Translations under genes and position numbers: made by a program
Shown: positions 19,269-26,297 of the stretch, in pieces
Layout: each line of letters starts with the position of its first letter
Position numbering within the stretch: the first letter of the stretch is position 1
Source: UBA961 sp014191195
GTDB lineage: Bacteria; Bacteroidota; Ignavibacteria; Kapaibacteriales; UBA961
Assembly (NCBI GenBank): GCA_964204605.1
Contig: OZ123195.1
Coordinates: forward strand, 1,488,001 to 1,552,000
Length of the DNA stretch: 64,000 bases
Reading direction: 5' to 3'
Notes under the pieces: model-generated
Seen by the model: only the letters and a program-made list of their open reading frames with translations
Told to the model about the DNA's origin: nothing
Databases searched by the model: none

Positions 19269-20327
19269 ATGAAAAGAATCATTACAATGTGTGCAGCCAT
19301 CTTTATGACTGCAAGCATGTTTGCACAAGCACCACAAAAAATGAGTTACCTAGCGGTAATTAGCAATAGTAGCAATGCACCTGCAGTGTCAACACCTGTT
19401 AGTCCAGCTGAAGCTACTGGCGCAACAGAATTGTTGTCAAGTGGTACAGCGTCAGAAAACACACCATACTGGAATGGCACAAGCTGGGTGATAAACAGTA
19501 GTAATATACACAACAATGGTGCAGAAGTAGAAATAGCAAGTACCACCCAAGGTTTTTTACCCCCTCGTATGACTACTGCACAGCGCGATGCCATAGCTTC
19601 ACCGGCAGCAGGTTTAACTATGTATAATACAACAGTAAACTGTTTGCAATCGTGGAATGGTGGGCTTTGGGTTGATGATGGTTGCGGAAATTCACCTATA
19701 GTTCCTACATATCCCGCAGGCTCTGTCTTTTGCGCATCAGGGTCCGCAACAGTGGTAGAAGTAACCAACTCACTTACAGGTAAAACTTGGATGGACAGAA
19801 ATTTGGGCGCTAGCCAAGTAGCCACAAGTAGTACCGATGTAAATTCCTACGGTGATTTATACCAATGGGGCCGCGGCAGCGATGGTCACCAGTGCAGAAC
19901 TTCAGCAACAAACTCTACATTGAGCAGCAGCGACCAGCCTGGACATGGTGACTTCATACTTGCCCCCAGCTCACCATACGACTGGCGCAGCCCACAGAAC
20001 ACAAACCTTTGGCAGGGGGTAAACGGAGTAAACAACCCATGTCCAAGCCTTTACCGTTTACCAACCGATACCGAATTAGATACCGAACGCTTAAGTTGGA
20101 GCAGTAATAATAGAACAGGGGCTTTTGCCTCTCCGCTTAAACTGCCCGTGGCGGGCGAACGCTGGTCCAGTAATGGTAGACTCGACGATGTTGGTGCCGA
20201 CGGCTACTATTGGAGCAGTACGATTAATTCCACCGAATCGAGATACTTCTTCTTCTACGGTGGCAATGCCGGTATGAACACCCGAGATCGCGCGTACGGC
20301 TACTCTGTACGTTGTATTAAGGATTAA
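19269..20327 (+). CDS. Secreted FISUMP-domain protein, probable DGR target protein
   Basis: This 352-residue protein has a signal peptide (MKRIITMCAAIF ... SMFAQ). A short tail-fibre-like repeat follows at about residues 95-130 (GFLPPRMTTAQRDAI ... GLTMYNTTVNCLQSWNGGLW). A Fibrobacter succinogenes major paralogous (FISUMP) domain runs from about residue 165 (SLTGKTWMDRNLGASQVATS ... YGDLYQWGR ... RLPTDTELDTE) to the end (YYWSSTINSTESRYFFF ... YGYSVRCIKD). FISUMP domains have a C-type-lectin-related fold and are known carriers of DGR variable regions in Bacteroidota. The second half is clearly richer in G and C than neighbouring genes. The C-terminal codons fit a variable repeat. The gene lies between the two tail repeats, so it looks like a transferred cassette. 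It probably presents a diversified binding face at the cell surface. Confidence 0.8.
   Translation: MKRIITMCAAIFMTASMFAQAPQKMSYLAVISNSSNAPAVSTPVSPAEATGATELLSSGTASENTPYWNGTSWVINSSNIHNNGAEVEIASTTQGFLPPRMTTAQRDAIASPAAGLTMYNTTVNCLQSWNGGLWVDDGCGNSPIVPTYPAGSVFCASGSATVVEVTNSLTGKTWMDRNLGASQVATSSTDVNSYGDLYQWGRGSDGHQCRTSATNSTLSSSDQPGHGDFILAPSSPYDWRSPQNTNLWQGVNGVNNPCPSLYRLPTDTELDTERLSWSSNNRTGAFASPLKLPVAGERWSSNGRLDDVGADGYYWSSTINSTESRYFFFYGGNAGMNTRDRAYGYSVRCIKD
20197..20327 (+). other. Candidate DGR variable repeat (VR)
   Basis: The last ~130 bases of the FISUMP gene are full of codons of the form NNC at positions where a template would carry AAC: TAC, TTC (three in a row), TAC, GGC, AAC, ACC, then TAC GGC TAC. 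Fixed codons between them encode the framework YWSST, GNAxM and SVRCIKD. The 3' end, coding VRCIKD-stop with no such codons, would be the constant end (IMH region). This is what adenine-directed mutagenesis from an Asn-rich template produces. No template repeat or reverse transcriptase is in the window, so the assignment rests on the pattern only. Confidence 0.6.
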
Positions 20328-20359
20328 TACTTTTATTCATTTGATTCATTAGACACTTT

Positions 20360-20397
20360 AACTATGCCATTCCGCTTTTTTAGCGGATGGCATAGTT
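20360..20397 (+). terminator. Large hairpin after FISUMP gene
   Basis: AACTATGCCA (20360-20369), a bulged T, and TCCGCT pair with AGCGGA and TGGCATAGTT (20388-20397) around a loop of five T's. This gives a 16 bp stem, followed by TTATT. It sits 32 bases after the stop codon. It may be a terminator, or a structural signal like the hairpins found downstream of DGR variable repeats. Its right arm begins the tail repeat. Confidence 0.65.
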
Positions 20398-20487
20398 TTA
20401 TTACCGCGAGGCGGTCGATATTTTTTTGAGAAAAGCGATGACAATAGCAGAAAAAGTAAGCCATAGTGCAAACAGCGCCCTGTTTAC
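20387..20487 (+). repeat. DGR-type tail repeat, copy 2
   Basis: Second copy of the ~100 bp repeat at 19030-19128. The stem ACCGC/GCGGT is conserved (20403-20415) while its loop differs (GAG instead of GAA). Divergence is concentrated in the T-rich run. After GTTTAC the copies part. Together the two copies bracket the FISUMP gene. Confidence 0.8.
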
Positions 20488-20521
20488 ACTCTACAAAGAA
20501 GGTTTATTTTATAGGTTATAA
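20438..20521 (+). pseudogene. Truncated small ORF in tail repeat copy 2
   Basis: The frame from ATG 20438 encodes 27 residues: MTIAEKVSHSANSALFTLYK, then EGLFYRL-stop. The start matches copy 1. I recall a longer relative in DGR loci of Bacteroidota continuing as '..YKEGLFYKCYNEDAM..'; here it stops right after LFY. It is either the broken 5' end of that accessory gene, left when the cassette was copied, or a short leader-like peptide. Confidence 0.45.
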
Positions 20522-20534
20522 TGTAAACATTTAG

Positions 20535-20569
20535 AGCCTTCAGATTATCAATCTGAGGGCTTTTTTTTT
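20535..20569 (+). terminator. Rho-independent terminator at cassette end
   Basis: GAGCCTTCAGATT and AATCTGAGGGC form a stem with an ATC loop, followed by nine T's. It is a strong intrinsic terminator in the plus direction and closes the FISUMP cassette. Confidence 0.8.
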
Positions 20570-20680
20570 ATCAATTTGCATGATTTTGGTCATAGTTTTC
20601 GTGCAGCATACACCATAAGTTTGAATGAGATATGATGATAGATCTAAAGTCCAATCTCCTTTCAATTACTTTGGTTTATA

Positions 20681-20880
20681 ATGAAAAAAGAGAGAACACT
20701 TACTGAACCATTACTGTAAATGGATTTAATAAGTTATCTGATACAGATATTATAATTGCAGAATCAGCAGCCAGGGTATATGCAAAAAGACATAAGGTTA
20801 GAGGTTTAACAATGGTATATGAACCTAAATACTTACGATTTTTTCAGTCAAAATTCGAGAGAATAGGGCCCCCGCTTTAA
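20681..20880 (+). pseudogene. Frameshifted small gene remnant
   Basis: ATG 20681 starts MKKERTLTEP and meets TAA at 20717. A second frame, open from 20707, continues without its own ATG at the junction: ITVNGFNKLSDTDIIIAES, AARVYAKRHKVRGL, then TMVYEPKYLRFFQSKFERIG to a TAA at 20878-20880. Joined, the two give a protein of about 65 residues, so a single frameshift is the simplest reading. I do not recognise it. Its stop overlaps the stop of the convergent 628-residue gene by four bases, inside a G+C-rich hairpin (20869-20888). Confidence 0.5.
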
Positions 20881-20888
20881 TGCGAGGG
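20869..20888 (-). terminator. Hairpin overlapping convergent stop codons
   Basis: On the minus strand CCCTCGC and GCGGGGG pair (one U-G wobble) around the loop ATTAAA, which contains both overlapping TAA stops. No long U-run follows, so its strength as a terminator is uncertain. Confidence 0.4.
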
Positions 20889-22763
20889 TACCATTAAAGC
20901 AGGGATTTCTATATTTTGGATTTCAGTTTGAAATTTGAGGAGATCTTCTATCATATCCGGACATTCTACATTCACACCTTTACAGCATCCATCCATAAAT
21001 TGCTGATTAAGTTCTTTATAATACTCTATTCCTGATAACAGATTTGTTTTAAAGGAATTCAGATATCTAAATGTGTTTTGATTGAGTGTTAAAGCACTCT
21101 TATCAATTTCCTTCTTTAAATATTGAATATACAGAACTAATTCATTGATAAATAAATTGGGTCTTTGTACATTATTACGGACATTTGCCCTGCCATAAAT
21201 GTGATCTACCATGTGTTGTAAAGTAAATATTCCGGAGAAATATTTAAGATTTGGCCCTGGACATAAAATAACGCCTTCTGGCTTATATTGCTTATCATAA
21301 ATATCGTTCTTAACAAGTGCTGCAGTTCCAAGGCCTGTACATAAACAATCCTTCTCGATAACAAATTGGAATTGCTTATTGTATTGCTCTTCTGATAAAT
21401 GTGCTTCTTTTAACTGAGCTATTTTTAAACGTTGATATTTAATTGATGCTGTACAGATTGGTTCTTCTGTAAATTCAGTATTTGATACTAATAGTTTTTT
21501 CACACAAGGATTACCAGGCTTGCCCGCAGCAACTCTATCATCACGTAATTTTTGGGAACCACTTTTTCTAAAATGATTAAATGGTATCCCCAAAGGCGAT
21601 GCATTACTTAAATAGAAATCATCTGGCTCGGCAGTTGATAATGCTTGCAAAGTATTATCATCCAAATTTGTAGCCTCTGGAACTAATAAAAAAGGACTTC
21701 CCCATCCTGTTCCACTTAATTCATAATGCTCTATCATAAACTTTTGTTCATATCCAGTACCAATTCCACCTTGATATGTAATACGCTGATTAGGTATTTC
21801 AGGGAATATATCTTTACAAAGATTGATCAAGGATTTATTACAAAGTTCATATAATTCTTGTCGAAGTGATATTCTACTATTTTTAAAGGAATCCATAATT
21901 GGGCCAATCAACAAGCCATCTGTTGCAAATGCATGGCCGCCACAATTTAACCCAGATTCTATACGAAATTCAGAAACCCAAATACCTTTTTTAGCTAGAA
22001 TCTTCCCTTGAACTAATGCACTTCTATAATCACTAACTTTTAAAATTACTTTCTTCTTTAGATATCCATCTTGATTCGGAAAAAAATCATCAAAAGCTGA
22101 TAAATAAGCATATAATCGAGGATTATAACCAGCAGAAAATATTATTGAAGAGTGAAGTTTACTATGTGCATATCCACGCAATGCAGATAATGCATCGGAT
22201 TGTTCTACTGGCAATGGCTCCCCGGTTTGTGCCGCACCAAGATTATCTACTTTAGACATAATATTAACATCTATTGAACCAGACCTAATTTCAGATTTAA
22301 TATTTTGCTCTAATTGTAATCTTTCATGATTATCAACTGTATGTAACATCTTGCTAAATAGCGACTTAACATAAGAATCTTCAGGAAGCATTTCGCAATA
22401 TTTTACTATTTCTTGTCCAAACTGAAAAGGCTGAGAAAGCAAATTTTCTATTTGCTTTTGTATCAAATCATGAACCATATCTAAATATGCAGTAATGCGC
22501 TTGGCTCGGGAATCTTCTTCCTTTTTAGGTACAGGAATAAATGGAATATCATGCTTCTTACAATAATGTTCGCGCATTAATTCCAATAAATCTTCTTCCA
22601 TAATAGATATCACAGAAGAAATGCCATATTGAGCAACTTTCAATGGAGTATCTATAGAAAAAGCCATTCCCATAACAGGGATATGAAAATTATGTAGTGG
22701 GGTCATATTATCAAATTTTAATATTACAGGGTGCAAATTAATCCACTTTTTGATTATGGACAA
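20877..22763 (-). CDS. Uncharacterised 628-residue protein, possible flavin TIM-barrel
   Basis: I do not recognise a named family, although similar proteins seem to occur in other Bacteroidota. Near the N-terminus, HIPVMGMAFSIDTPLKVAQYG followed by 'ISSVISIME' resembles the first strand and helix of IMPDH/nitronate-monooxygenase-type barrels. Later phrases, ESGLNCGGHAFATDG and YQGGIGTGYE (middle of the protein), look like glycine-rich phosphate-binding loops of glutamate-synthase-like FMN barrels. Ten or so cysteines are scattered, including CxC in KDCLCTG. There is no signal peptide or TM helix, so it is cytoplasmic. ATG 22763 gives MSIIKKW; ATG 22706 (MTPLHNFHIP) is an alternative. An oxidoreductase or amidotransferase-like role is only a guess. 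Confidence 0.6.
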   Translation of the reverse strand: MSIIKKWINLHPVILKFDNMTPLHNFHIPVMGMAFSIDTPLKVAQYGISSVISIMEEDLLELMREHYCKKHDIPFIPVPKKEEDSRAKRITAYLDMVHDLIQKQIENLLSQPFQFGQEIVKYCEMLPEDSYVKSLFSKMLHTVDNHERLQLEQNIKSEIRSGSIDVNIMSKVDNLGAAQTGEPLPVEQSDALSALRGYAHSKLHSSIIFSAGYNPRLYAYLSAFDDFFPNQDGYLKKKVILKVSDYRSALVQGKILAKKGIWVSEFRIESGLNCGGHAFATDGLLIGPIMDSFKNSRISLRQELYELCNKSLINLCKDIFPEIPNQRITYQGGIGTGYEQKFMIEHYELSGTGWGSPFLLVPEATNLDDNTLQALSTAEPDDFYLSNASPLGIPFNHFRKSGSQKLRDDRVAAGKPGNPCVKKLLVSNTEFTEEPICTASIKYQRLKIAQLKEAHLSEEQYNKQFQFVIEKDCLCTGLGTAALVKNDIYDKQYKPEGVILCPGPNLKYFSGIFTLQHMVDHIYGRANVRNNVQRPNLFINELVLYIQYLKKEIDKSALTLNQNTFRYLNSFKTNLLSGIEYYKELNQQFMDGCCKGVNVECPDMIEDLLKFQTEIQNIEIPALMVPSH

Positions 22764-22845
22764 TAATTAAATTGACCAATAACAAAAAATCGAGATATTT
22801 ATACGATATATATTGATCTACAACATCAGAATTTAGTGTAAAAGT

Positions 22846-23592
22846 TTACTCATATATAAAAAAGAAATTTAATCCTTTATACAATTCTGGCTGAAAGTGT
22901 ATCAGCTGATTATGTTGATAGACCATTGTTGTATAACCAATCGATTCCATTAATTGTATTGATTCATATCTATTGTCATTATCCCATAATTCACAATAAA
23001 CAATAGGTTTATATCGCTTTAGGGTGTGTAAAGCTCCAGCAATAACATGAGATTCATAATTTTCTACATCCATTTTGATTGCTAATAATGGAAGTTTATC
23101 AGCACATTGATCTATCAAACTATCTACAGTAGTGATAGGACACTCAAGAATCTCTCCATCTTCATGCTGCCATTGTGGAATATCAGCAATATGGCTTAAG
23201 CCCTGTTGTTTGGCATTACCTATAATGGGGATATTCATACGAATATGCCCTTCTGTATTACCCAAGGCTGTTTGCAATAGATTAATATTATGCAATGAAT
23301 ACCTATTCTTTATTCGTTGAATTGTATGAAAACAAGAAGGTATAGGTTCTATAGCAATTATTGTTGATTGTGGATGATTGATAGCTAAATGATACGACAT
23401 AACGCCAATATTTGCTCCGATATCTAGAATCAGCCCATCACCTTTTATCAAAGAATTGAATACAACAAAATCACTTTCATTTTTTTTCCAAGGCAGCGTT
23501 TTGATGATAAAGATAGAGAACCAATATAAATAACGCTCATAACCGAGTAAAAATTGGAGTATATGTTTGATTGAATTTTTCATAAAAATCAC
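22846..23592 (-). CDS. FkbM-family methyltransferase
   Basis: This 248-residue protein has the SAM-binding motif GLILDIGANIGVMSYHLA (about residues 53-70), an acidic second motif IIAIEPIPSCFHTI, and 'IKMDVENYESHVIAGA' with the FkbM-type Asp-Val-Glu-x-x-Glu pattern. FkbM proteins O-methylate sugars or secondary metabolites. A hydrophobic N-terminal segment (about 15-30) may anchor it to the membrane. Start at ATG 23592 or ATG 23583 (MKNSIKH). No sugar-biosynthesis partner is adjacent, so the substrate is unknown. Confidence 0.85.
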   Translation of the reverse strand: MIFMKNSIKHILQFLLGYERYLYWFSIFIIKTLPWKKNESDFVVFNSLIKGDGLILDIGANIGVMSYHLAINHPQSTIIAIEPIPSCFHTIQRIKNRYSLHNINLLQTALGNTEGHIRMNIPIIGNAKQQGLSHIADIPQWQHEDGEILECPITTVDSLIDQCADKLPLLAIKMDVENYESHVIAGALHTLKRYKPIVYCELWDNDNRYESIQLMESIGYTTMVYQHNQLIHFQPELYKGLNFFFIYE

Positions 23593-23770
23593 CTGATTTT
23601 ACATAATCAAGAATCAATCTATCCTTTTTATCTAAAAGTAAGAACGTGTAAAATAATCTCATCACTAATTTTTTTGAATATAATTCACATAGAAAAAAGA
23701 AAAACTATTAACTAATAAGTATTTTGCATCGTCTACAAACACAGTTTTTAAGATTTCCTAGATAATAGTA

Positions 23771-24877
23771 ATGAAATTACATCCAAAAAGAGTACTTGTT
23801 GGTATGTCTGGCGGGATAGATTCTTCTGTTGCAGCATGTTTATTGCATGAACAGGGTTATGAAGTTATTGGCATTACCATTAAAACATATCGATATGAAG
23901 ACATAGGAGGCAATGTTGGAAATGATTCTACATGTTGCTCTCTAGATGGAATTAATGATGCAAGACGTGTATGCAATGCACTTGGAATACCACATTATGT
24001 GGTTGATTGGTCAGACACATTTAAAGAAGAAATTATAGATTATTTTGTTGAAGACTATTTAGCAGGAAATACACCAAATCCTTGTGTTAAATGTAATCGA
24101 ACAATAAAATGGGGCGAAATGATTAAAAAGGCCAATGCTTTAGGAGCTCAGTGGATTGCCACAGGTCATTATGCAGAAATTTCTTATAATAAAAGCACTG
24201 AAAGATATCACTTAAAAAGAGATATCAATAATAGAAAAGATCAAACCTATGCTTTATGGGGCCTTAAGCAAGAGCATCTATCCAGAACTTTGTTTCCTTT
24301 AACAGGATTTACAAAGGAACAATCTAGGGCAGAAGCAGAACGGTTTACTCTTGGAATAGAAAAAAAACCAGAATCATATGAAATTTGCTTTATACCAGAT
24401 AATGATTACAAAAGATTTATGCACGATATGGTTCCAAATCTAGATGAAATTTCAGGAAGTGGCCCAATTCTTATGCATGGCAAAGAAATAGGACAACATA
24501 CCGGCTATCATGGTTATACTGTAGGACAAAGAAAAGGCCTTGGAATTAGTTATCCAGAACCTTTATATGTGTTAAATGTTCTTGCAGATACAAATACAGT
24601 TGAAGTTGGTACAGATGCTGATTTACTGTCAACAGAATTAATCGCTGGTAATGTTAATTTTATGTCTTTTCCAAGCCTTGACAAGCCACAATTATTTATC
24701 GTTAAAATCAGATATAAAGATGATGGTGCTCTGGCTATGTGCTCTTTAGATGAAGATGGTAAATTGCATGTAGTTTTTCAAGAACCAAGACGGGCTATTA
24801 CTCCTGGACAATCTATTGTACTATATCATGATAATGATGTAGTTGGTGGTGGCATTATCGAAAGGATTAACAGTTAA
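23771..24877 (+). CDS. mnmA: tRNA-specific 2-thiouridylase
   Basis: This 368-residue protein has the PP-loop GMSGGIDSSVAACLL at the N-terminus, NPCVKCNRTIKWG with the first catalytic cysteine (about residue 104), and YEICFIPDNDY with the second (about residue 206). MnmA makes the 2-thio group of the wobble uridine in tRNA-Lys, -Glu and -Gln, using ATP and a sulfur relay. The C-terminal YTVGQRKGLGIS and beta-barrel match the family. The GWxTD protein follows after 17 bp. Confidence 0.96.
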   Translation: MKLHPKRVLVGMSGGIDSSVAACLLHEQGYEVIGITIKTYRYEDIGGNVGNDSTCCSLDGINDARRVCNALGIPHYVVDWSDTFKEEIIDYFVEDYLAGNTPNPCVKCNRTIKWGEMIKKANALGAQWIATGHYAEISYNKSTERYHLKRDINNRKDQTYALWGLKQEHLSRTLFPLTGFTKEQSRAEAERFTLGIEKKPESYEICFIPDNDYKRFMHDMVPNLDEISGSGPILMHGKEIGQHTGYHGYTVGQRKGLGISYPEPLYVLNVLADTNTVEVGTDADLLSTELIAGNVNFMSFPSLDKPQLFIVKIRYKDDGALAMCSLDEDGKLHVVFQEPRRAITPGQSIVLYHDNDVVGGGIIERINS

Positions 24878-24894
24878 ACTTTTATTGATTATTT

Positions 24895-26253
24895 ATGCAA
24901 ACTTTTCATAGCTTAAGAATACATATATATCAATATTTCATATTGTGTGTATTGCTATGGTTTCCATATGAAGTAAAGGCTCAATTCACGAACAAAATTT
25001 CAGCACAAAAAGAACAACATTCAATATTTAGAGATATTCTGTGGTTCAACAGTGAAATAGATAGTATGGCTAGAGTAGATGTATATTGTCTTGTACCATA
25101 TCAATCATTACAATTTACACCTGTCCCTTTAGGTTTTCAGGGAATGTATGAACTGATTATATCCATTAAAGATGATTCTGGTAAAAAATGGTTCGAAAAA
25201 AAAACCGATAAATCTTTATTTGTTGAAAAATATGAAGCGGCAAGGGGTGCCAATGCAGAATTTGATTATAATCAACATATATCAATGCTTCCGAAGGGTA
25301 CTTATTCTATTACTATCATAGTTAAAGATGCTTTAGGTAAATCAGAATATAGACATGAAAAAAAAATACAGATTCCACAATTGCCTTTAGCTGATTCCAA
25401 ACAATCTATATATCAAATGAGTAGCATCATGTTTGCTTCTTCTATTGAAGAAAAACCAGATGGGAAAATACTCATAACACCACATATTTCAGATAATATC
25501 GCAGATTTATCCGATGGATTTTTCCTGTTTTTTGAATTATATCATCATGGAAATTTAAGTAATGATACTTTAGCACTGTATTATGAGATTTATCATAATG
25601 ATAAAGTGGTTCTCAAATCAGAGCCAATCATGTATAATGCAGGTAAATCTAAGGTGCAGCAAATCTATATGCCAGTAAAGCAAGCTCTCAGTTTAAAAGC
25701 ATTAGATTATACAATACAATTATATGCTAAAGAATCGAAAAATGGCGTGATAGCTGATAGTATACTTGCAATATCTGGAAGATCTCTTTCTATTGAAAAA
25801 ACAATAAATGGAATTGTTTATACAGATTTAGAAAAAGCAATTAAACAATTGCGTTTTGTGGCAATGCAAGCAGATATAGACATCATTAAATCATCTAAAG
25901 ATCCAGATGAACAAAAGAGATTATTTGATGAGTTTTGGAAAAATTTAGACCCAACACCATCATCATCACGTAATGAAGCATTTGAAGAATATTATGAAAG
26001 GATCGAGTTTGCTAATAAAAATTTTAGATCGTATACAGATGGTTGGATGACCGATATGGGAATGGTATACATTATACTTGGGCCACCATTCCAAACAGAT
26101 AAAACGCCACGTTCTTCCGATGGAAGATCTTATGCACGTTGGATTTATCAGGATAATAGACAGTTTACATTTGTAGATAATAGTGGTTTTGACGATTTTC
26201 GTCTTACAAATCCATTCCCATCAGGTACAAAATACCGTTATAAGGGTAATTAA
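24895..26253 (+). CDS. GWxTD-domain secreted protein
   Basis: This 452-residue protein has a signal peptide (about 1-29, ending VKA). The first 280 residues are beta-rich and similar to other GWxTD N-terminal domains. The C-terminal domain holds DGWMTDMGMVYIILGPP (about residues 382-398), the defining GWxTD motif, followed by PRSSDGRSYARWIY. The domain is widespread in Bacteroidota, Acidobacteria and Kapaibacteriota; its biochemical role is not known, though it has been linked to the envelope and to T9SS organisms. The TPR lipoprotein gene follows, overlapping or 44 bp downstream depending on its start, so the two form an operon, probably with mnmA. Confidence 0.88.
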   Translation: MQTFHSLRIHIYQYFILCVLLWFPYEVKAQFTNKISAQKEQHSIFRDILWFNSEIDSMARVDVYCLVPYQSLQFTPVPLGFQGMYELIISIKDDSGKKWFEKKTDKSLFVEKYEAARGANAEFDYNQHISMLPKGTYSITIIVKDALGKSEYRHEKKIQIPQLPLADSKQSIYQMSSIMFASSIEEKPDGKILITPHISDNIADLSDGFFLFFELYHHGNLSNDTLALYYEIYHNDKVVLKSEPIMYNAGKSKVQQIYMPVKQALSLKALDYTIQLYAKESKNGVIADSILAISGRSLSIEKTINGIVYTDLEKAIKQLRFVAMQADIDIIKSSKDPDEQKRLFDEFWKNLDPTPSSSRNEAFEEYYERIEFANKNFRSYTDGWMTDMGMVYIILGPPFQTDKTPRSSDGRSYARWIYQDNRQFTFVDNSGFDDFRLTNPFPSGTKYRYKGN

Positions 26254-26297
26254 TGTCTTGTACATTCATACATATAATTTCTTCTTTTGTTCATAGA

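Noticed and set aside
19269..20327. Formylglycine-generating-enzyme reading of the FISUMP protein
   Set aside because: The motifs (TWMDRNLG, YQWGR, YWSST, SVRCIKD) are FISUMP-type and the FGE copper-site cysteines are missing.
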